From assembly GCA_021809365.1 (NCBI GenBank), contig JAKBAC010000007.1:1-43269 (forward strand): a stretch of 43,269 bases of DNA, given 5' to 3'. Position 1 is the first letter of the stretch. Every line of letters starts with the position of its first letter. Below the pieces are notes generated by a model. The model had not been told where the DNA came from and did no database searches. It saw only the letters and a list, made by a program, of their open reading frames with translations. The DNA comes from Planctomycetota bacterium. Its GTDB lineage: Bacteria; Planctomycetota; Phycisphaerae; WQYP01. Below, piece by piece: positions 41,635 to 43,269 of the stretch. The position numbers and the translations under genes were made by a program.

Positions 41635-42765
41635 ATGAAACTTCTGGATCGTTACATCATCCGCAATTATCTGGTCAACTGCGTCCTGGCGCTGATGGTG
41701 ATGATCGGCATGTATATTTTGCTGGATATTATCGTCAATTTCGATCTGTTCACGCGCGGATCGGCCTACGAACACGCCACGGCCCTGCAGGCATTCTGGG
41801 GGTTGCTCGGTGAGATCACCAGCTTTTACATGTATCGCACACTGGTGATTTTCGCCATGATTTCCGGAATTATTCCATTGCTGGCCGCCGGGTTCACCAT
41901 GGTGCGTATGACGCGCAATCGGGAATTGACCGCATTGCTGGCCAGCGGCGTATCGCTGTATCGGGTGGCCGCCCCCATTATTCTCTGCGCGGTGGGGTTT
42001 AACCTGCTGGTCGTGGTGGATCAGGAGGTGCTCATGCCCGCCAATATCTCCAAGTTGCTGCGCAAACATGGGCAGGTGTCCGCCTCGCTGGTGCGCAATG
42101 AACCGATTTATTTTGTGCCGGAAAGTGATCATTCACTGGTGCTGGCATCCCATTATGACGCACAGACCAAAACCATGCGGGATGTCCGCATCATTGAGCG
42201 AACACGCTTCGGTGTGGCCAAAGCGATGATCCTCGCGAAAAAGGCGGTTTGGAAAAATAACATCGGCGAAGGCCCCGTTTCCGGTGGATGGGAAATGAGC
42301 GATGTCGTGCAGATGAATACAGCCAGGGCCGCCAACCCCAACGACCATCCCGAACCGGTCAAGCGCATGACCTATCAGACGCCGCTGACCCCGGGCCAGC
42401 TCAACCTGATATTTCAGAAGAAGGCGGTGGAATATCTTTCCACCTCGCAAATCAATCGGCTCATGTTGTACAGCACGCCGGCCAACCGCGTTTCCCTTGA
42501 AAAAATAATGTACACCCGCATCACGCAGCTCATCATGAACATGATTATGCTGTTGATCGGTATTCCATTTCTGCTGGCGCGGGAACCCAACAAGCTGGTC
42601 ACCAATATGCTCTGGTGCAGTGTTCTTAGCGCCGGCTGTTTCATTACAACATTTGTATTTTTTCAACTTGCCGGCGCGGGGCTTTCGCCCTTTGCCGGAG
42701 CCTGGCTGCCGGTGGTACTCTTCGGCCCATTGGCCATTGTGATGTTGGATATGGTGAAAACATAA
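41635..42765 (+). CDS. lptG: LptG-like LPS exporter permease
   Basis: A 376-residue YjgP/YjgQ family permease, the usual family length. It begins KLLDRYIIRNYLVNCVLALMVMIGMYILLDIIVNFD, has the NRELTALLASGVSLYRVAAP coupling loop, a periplasmic domain, and C-terminal helices (RITQLIMNMIMLLIGIPFLLAREPN ... GAWLPVVLFGPLAIVMLDMVKT). It pairs with the LptF-like protein as the LptB2FG membrane core; an lptB gene is not in the window. GAGGCAGGC directly precedes ATG 41635. Whether this copy is LptG and the other LptF is taken from order and length, so the labels could be swapped. Confidence 0.9.
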   Translation: MKLLDRYIIRNYLVNCVLALMVMIGMYILLDIIVNFDLFTRGSAYEHATALQAFWGLLGEITSFYMYRTLVIFAMISGIIPLLAAGFTMVRMTRNRELTALLASGVSLYRVAAPIILCAVGFNLLVVVDQEVLMPANISKLLRKHGQVSASLVRNEPIYFVPESDHSLVLASHYDAQTKTMRDVRIIERTRFGVAKAMILAKKAVWKNNIGEGPVSGGWEMSDVVQMNTARAANPNDHPEPVKRMTYQTPLTPGQLNLIFQKKAVEYLSTSQINRLMLYSTPANRVSLEKIMYTRITQLIMNMIMLLIGIPFLLAREPNKLVTNMLWCSVLSAGCFITTFVFFQLAGAGLSPFAGAWLPVVLFGPLAIVMLDMVKT

Positions 42766-43122
42766 GTACCCCGGCGCGGCTTCGCCGCAATCAAAGGATA
42801 TGACTACCACACAACGTTATGGCGATCACGATGGAGTCAACCACGAGGTAGCGGAGGTGAGCGGAGGAGGCGACGAGGGGGTGACGATTAGTCACAGGTC
42901 ACAGAGTTGGGCGGAAAACCACGTTAAGCATGTCTCTCTGTGATCTGTGGCTCTGGCAGCCCCCCATTTGCCTGTTGAATCGCAGCGCACACAACGACGA
43001 GTGGCCACAGAGATGGACGGAGGGCGACGCGACGTTACGAGGAGCACGACGACGATAATTACCACGTGTTAGCGGAGGGGGGGGCCTGTGGCCGATTTTG
43101 CAACGCGGCGGCACCGCCAGCA
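42766..43122. other. Gene-free, G-rich spacer downstream of lptG
   Basis: No gene is supported. It holds a short hairpin GCGGC-TTC-GCCGC (42776-42788) without a T-run, G-rich direct repeats (GGAGG/CGAGG type, 42850-42885 and 43005-43085), and the stem-loop at 42891-42951. Confidence 0.5.
42891..42951. repeat. Inverted repeat, CACAGAG type, downstream of lptG
   Basis: GTCACAGGTCACAGAG (42891-42906) and CTCTGTGATCTGTGGC (42936-42951) pair at 14 of 16 positions around a 29-nt loop. It has no T-run, so it is a REP-like or processing hairpin rather than a clear terminator. Confidence 0.6.
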
Positions 43123-43143
43123 TTTAGGAGTTAGGAGTTAGAA
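43123..43143. repeat. Tandem heptamer repeat, GTTAGGA type
   Basis: Three units, the last GTTAGAA, identical in unit to the array at 1212-1253. It marks the border to the different-looking sequence at the right edge. Confidence 0.7.
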
Positions 43144-43269
43144 GACCTTGCGAATTTCAAGTTGCCCTAGAAACTATGAAGCCGAGCCTTTCGGGGGACG
43201 TTGAGAGTGGGATAAAATCCCGGTTAACAACGAGCTGACCGCGTAGGTCGCTCAAACGTCAGTTTTTAC
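43144..43269. other. Right-edge sequence with small hairpins
   Basis: The sequence changes character: it includes GGGATAAAATCCC (43210-43222) and GACCGCGTAGGTC (about 43239-43251), both small perfect hairpins, and only a 20-codon frame (MKPSLSGDVESGIKSRLTTS). It could be the end of a mobile element or a structured RNA that continues outside the window; I cannot identify it. Confidence 0.3.

Noticed and set aside
43144..43269. Group II intron or transposase end
   Set aside because: No domain V consensus and no coding frame longer than 20 codons is visible.

Overview
The window looks like a chromosome segment of a Gram-negative-type planctomycete, most likely of the Phycisphaerae lineage. This is inferred from gene content: an LpxC-FabZ fusion next to lpxA, a Kdo hydroxylase, LptF/LptG, an ExbB/ExbD/von Willebrand A (vWA) cluster with a large TPR protein, a eukaryote-like UDP-sugar pyrophosphorylase, a DUF2934 protein, and short genes with wide, repeat-filled spacers. 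No tRNA, rRNA, transposase, phage gene or CRISPR array was seen.

Layout. 1-6.5 kb is an outer-membrane and lipid A region: lpxC/fabZ (cut by the left edge), lpxA and a Gfo/Idh oxidoreductase on the plus strand, then a GT87-type membrane glycosyltransferase, a translationally coupled small-protein/nucleotidyltransferase pair and a Kdo hydroxylase on the minus strand. 7-13.5 kb (minus) holds a large secreted protein with an internal duplication, an Nramp-related transporter and a MATE exporter. 13.8-15 kb holds a stand-alone DUF542 Fe-S repair domain behind a strong promoter with a palindrome in its spacer, and an AIM24-family protein. 15.5-23.1 kb (plus) runs from an RlmI-type rRNA methyltransferase through a CbiX/SirB-like chelatase, a lipoprotein, a membrane protein and a lipoprotein hydrolase to thrS and a UAP1-like pyrophosphorylase, with several overlaps that suggest translational coupling. 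tyrA faces this block.

24.4-31.4 kb (minus) is the most interesting block. In transcription order it encodes two vWA proteins, an ExbB/TolQ-like channel protein, two ExbD/TolR-like proteins and a large TPR protein. Both vWA proteins begin with a single membrane helix carrying the Ser-x3-His signature of TonB, so they look like TonB-vWA hybrids worked by the ExbBD motor. The first has an intact metal site (DxSxS) and the second a degenerate one. A 270-bp element with 32-nt inverted ends stops 3 nt before the ribosome binding site of the first gene.

32-39.7 kb holds a DUF2934 protein, a small WxxGxW lipoprotein, a 1275-residue autotransporter, and an ECF sigma / membrane anti-sigma-like / PDZ protein operon. 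40-42.8 kb encodes LptF-like and LptG-like LPS exporter subunits, closing the outer-membrane theme that opened the window.

The spacers carry dispersed repeats. The best supported is a MITE-like element (11817-12061 and 32910-33246, with degraded copies near 6.6-6.9 and 32.5 kb). It has about 13-nt inverted ends, and each intact copy is flanked by a perfect 8-bp direct repeat, the mark of transposition. A second, palindromic repeat occurs at about 15.0 and 23.2 kb. Tandem GTTAGGA heptamers occur near both window ends.
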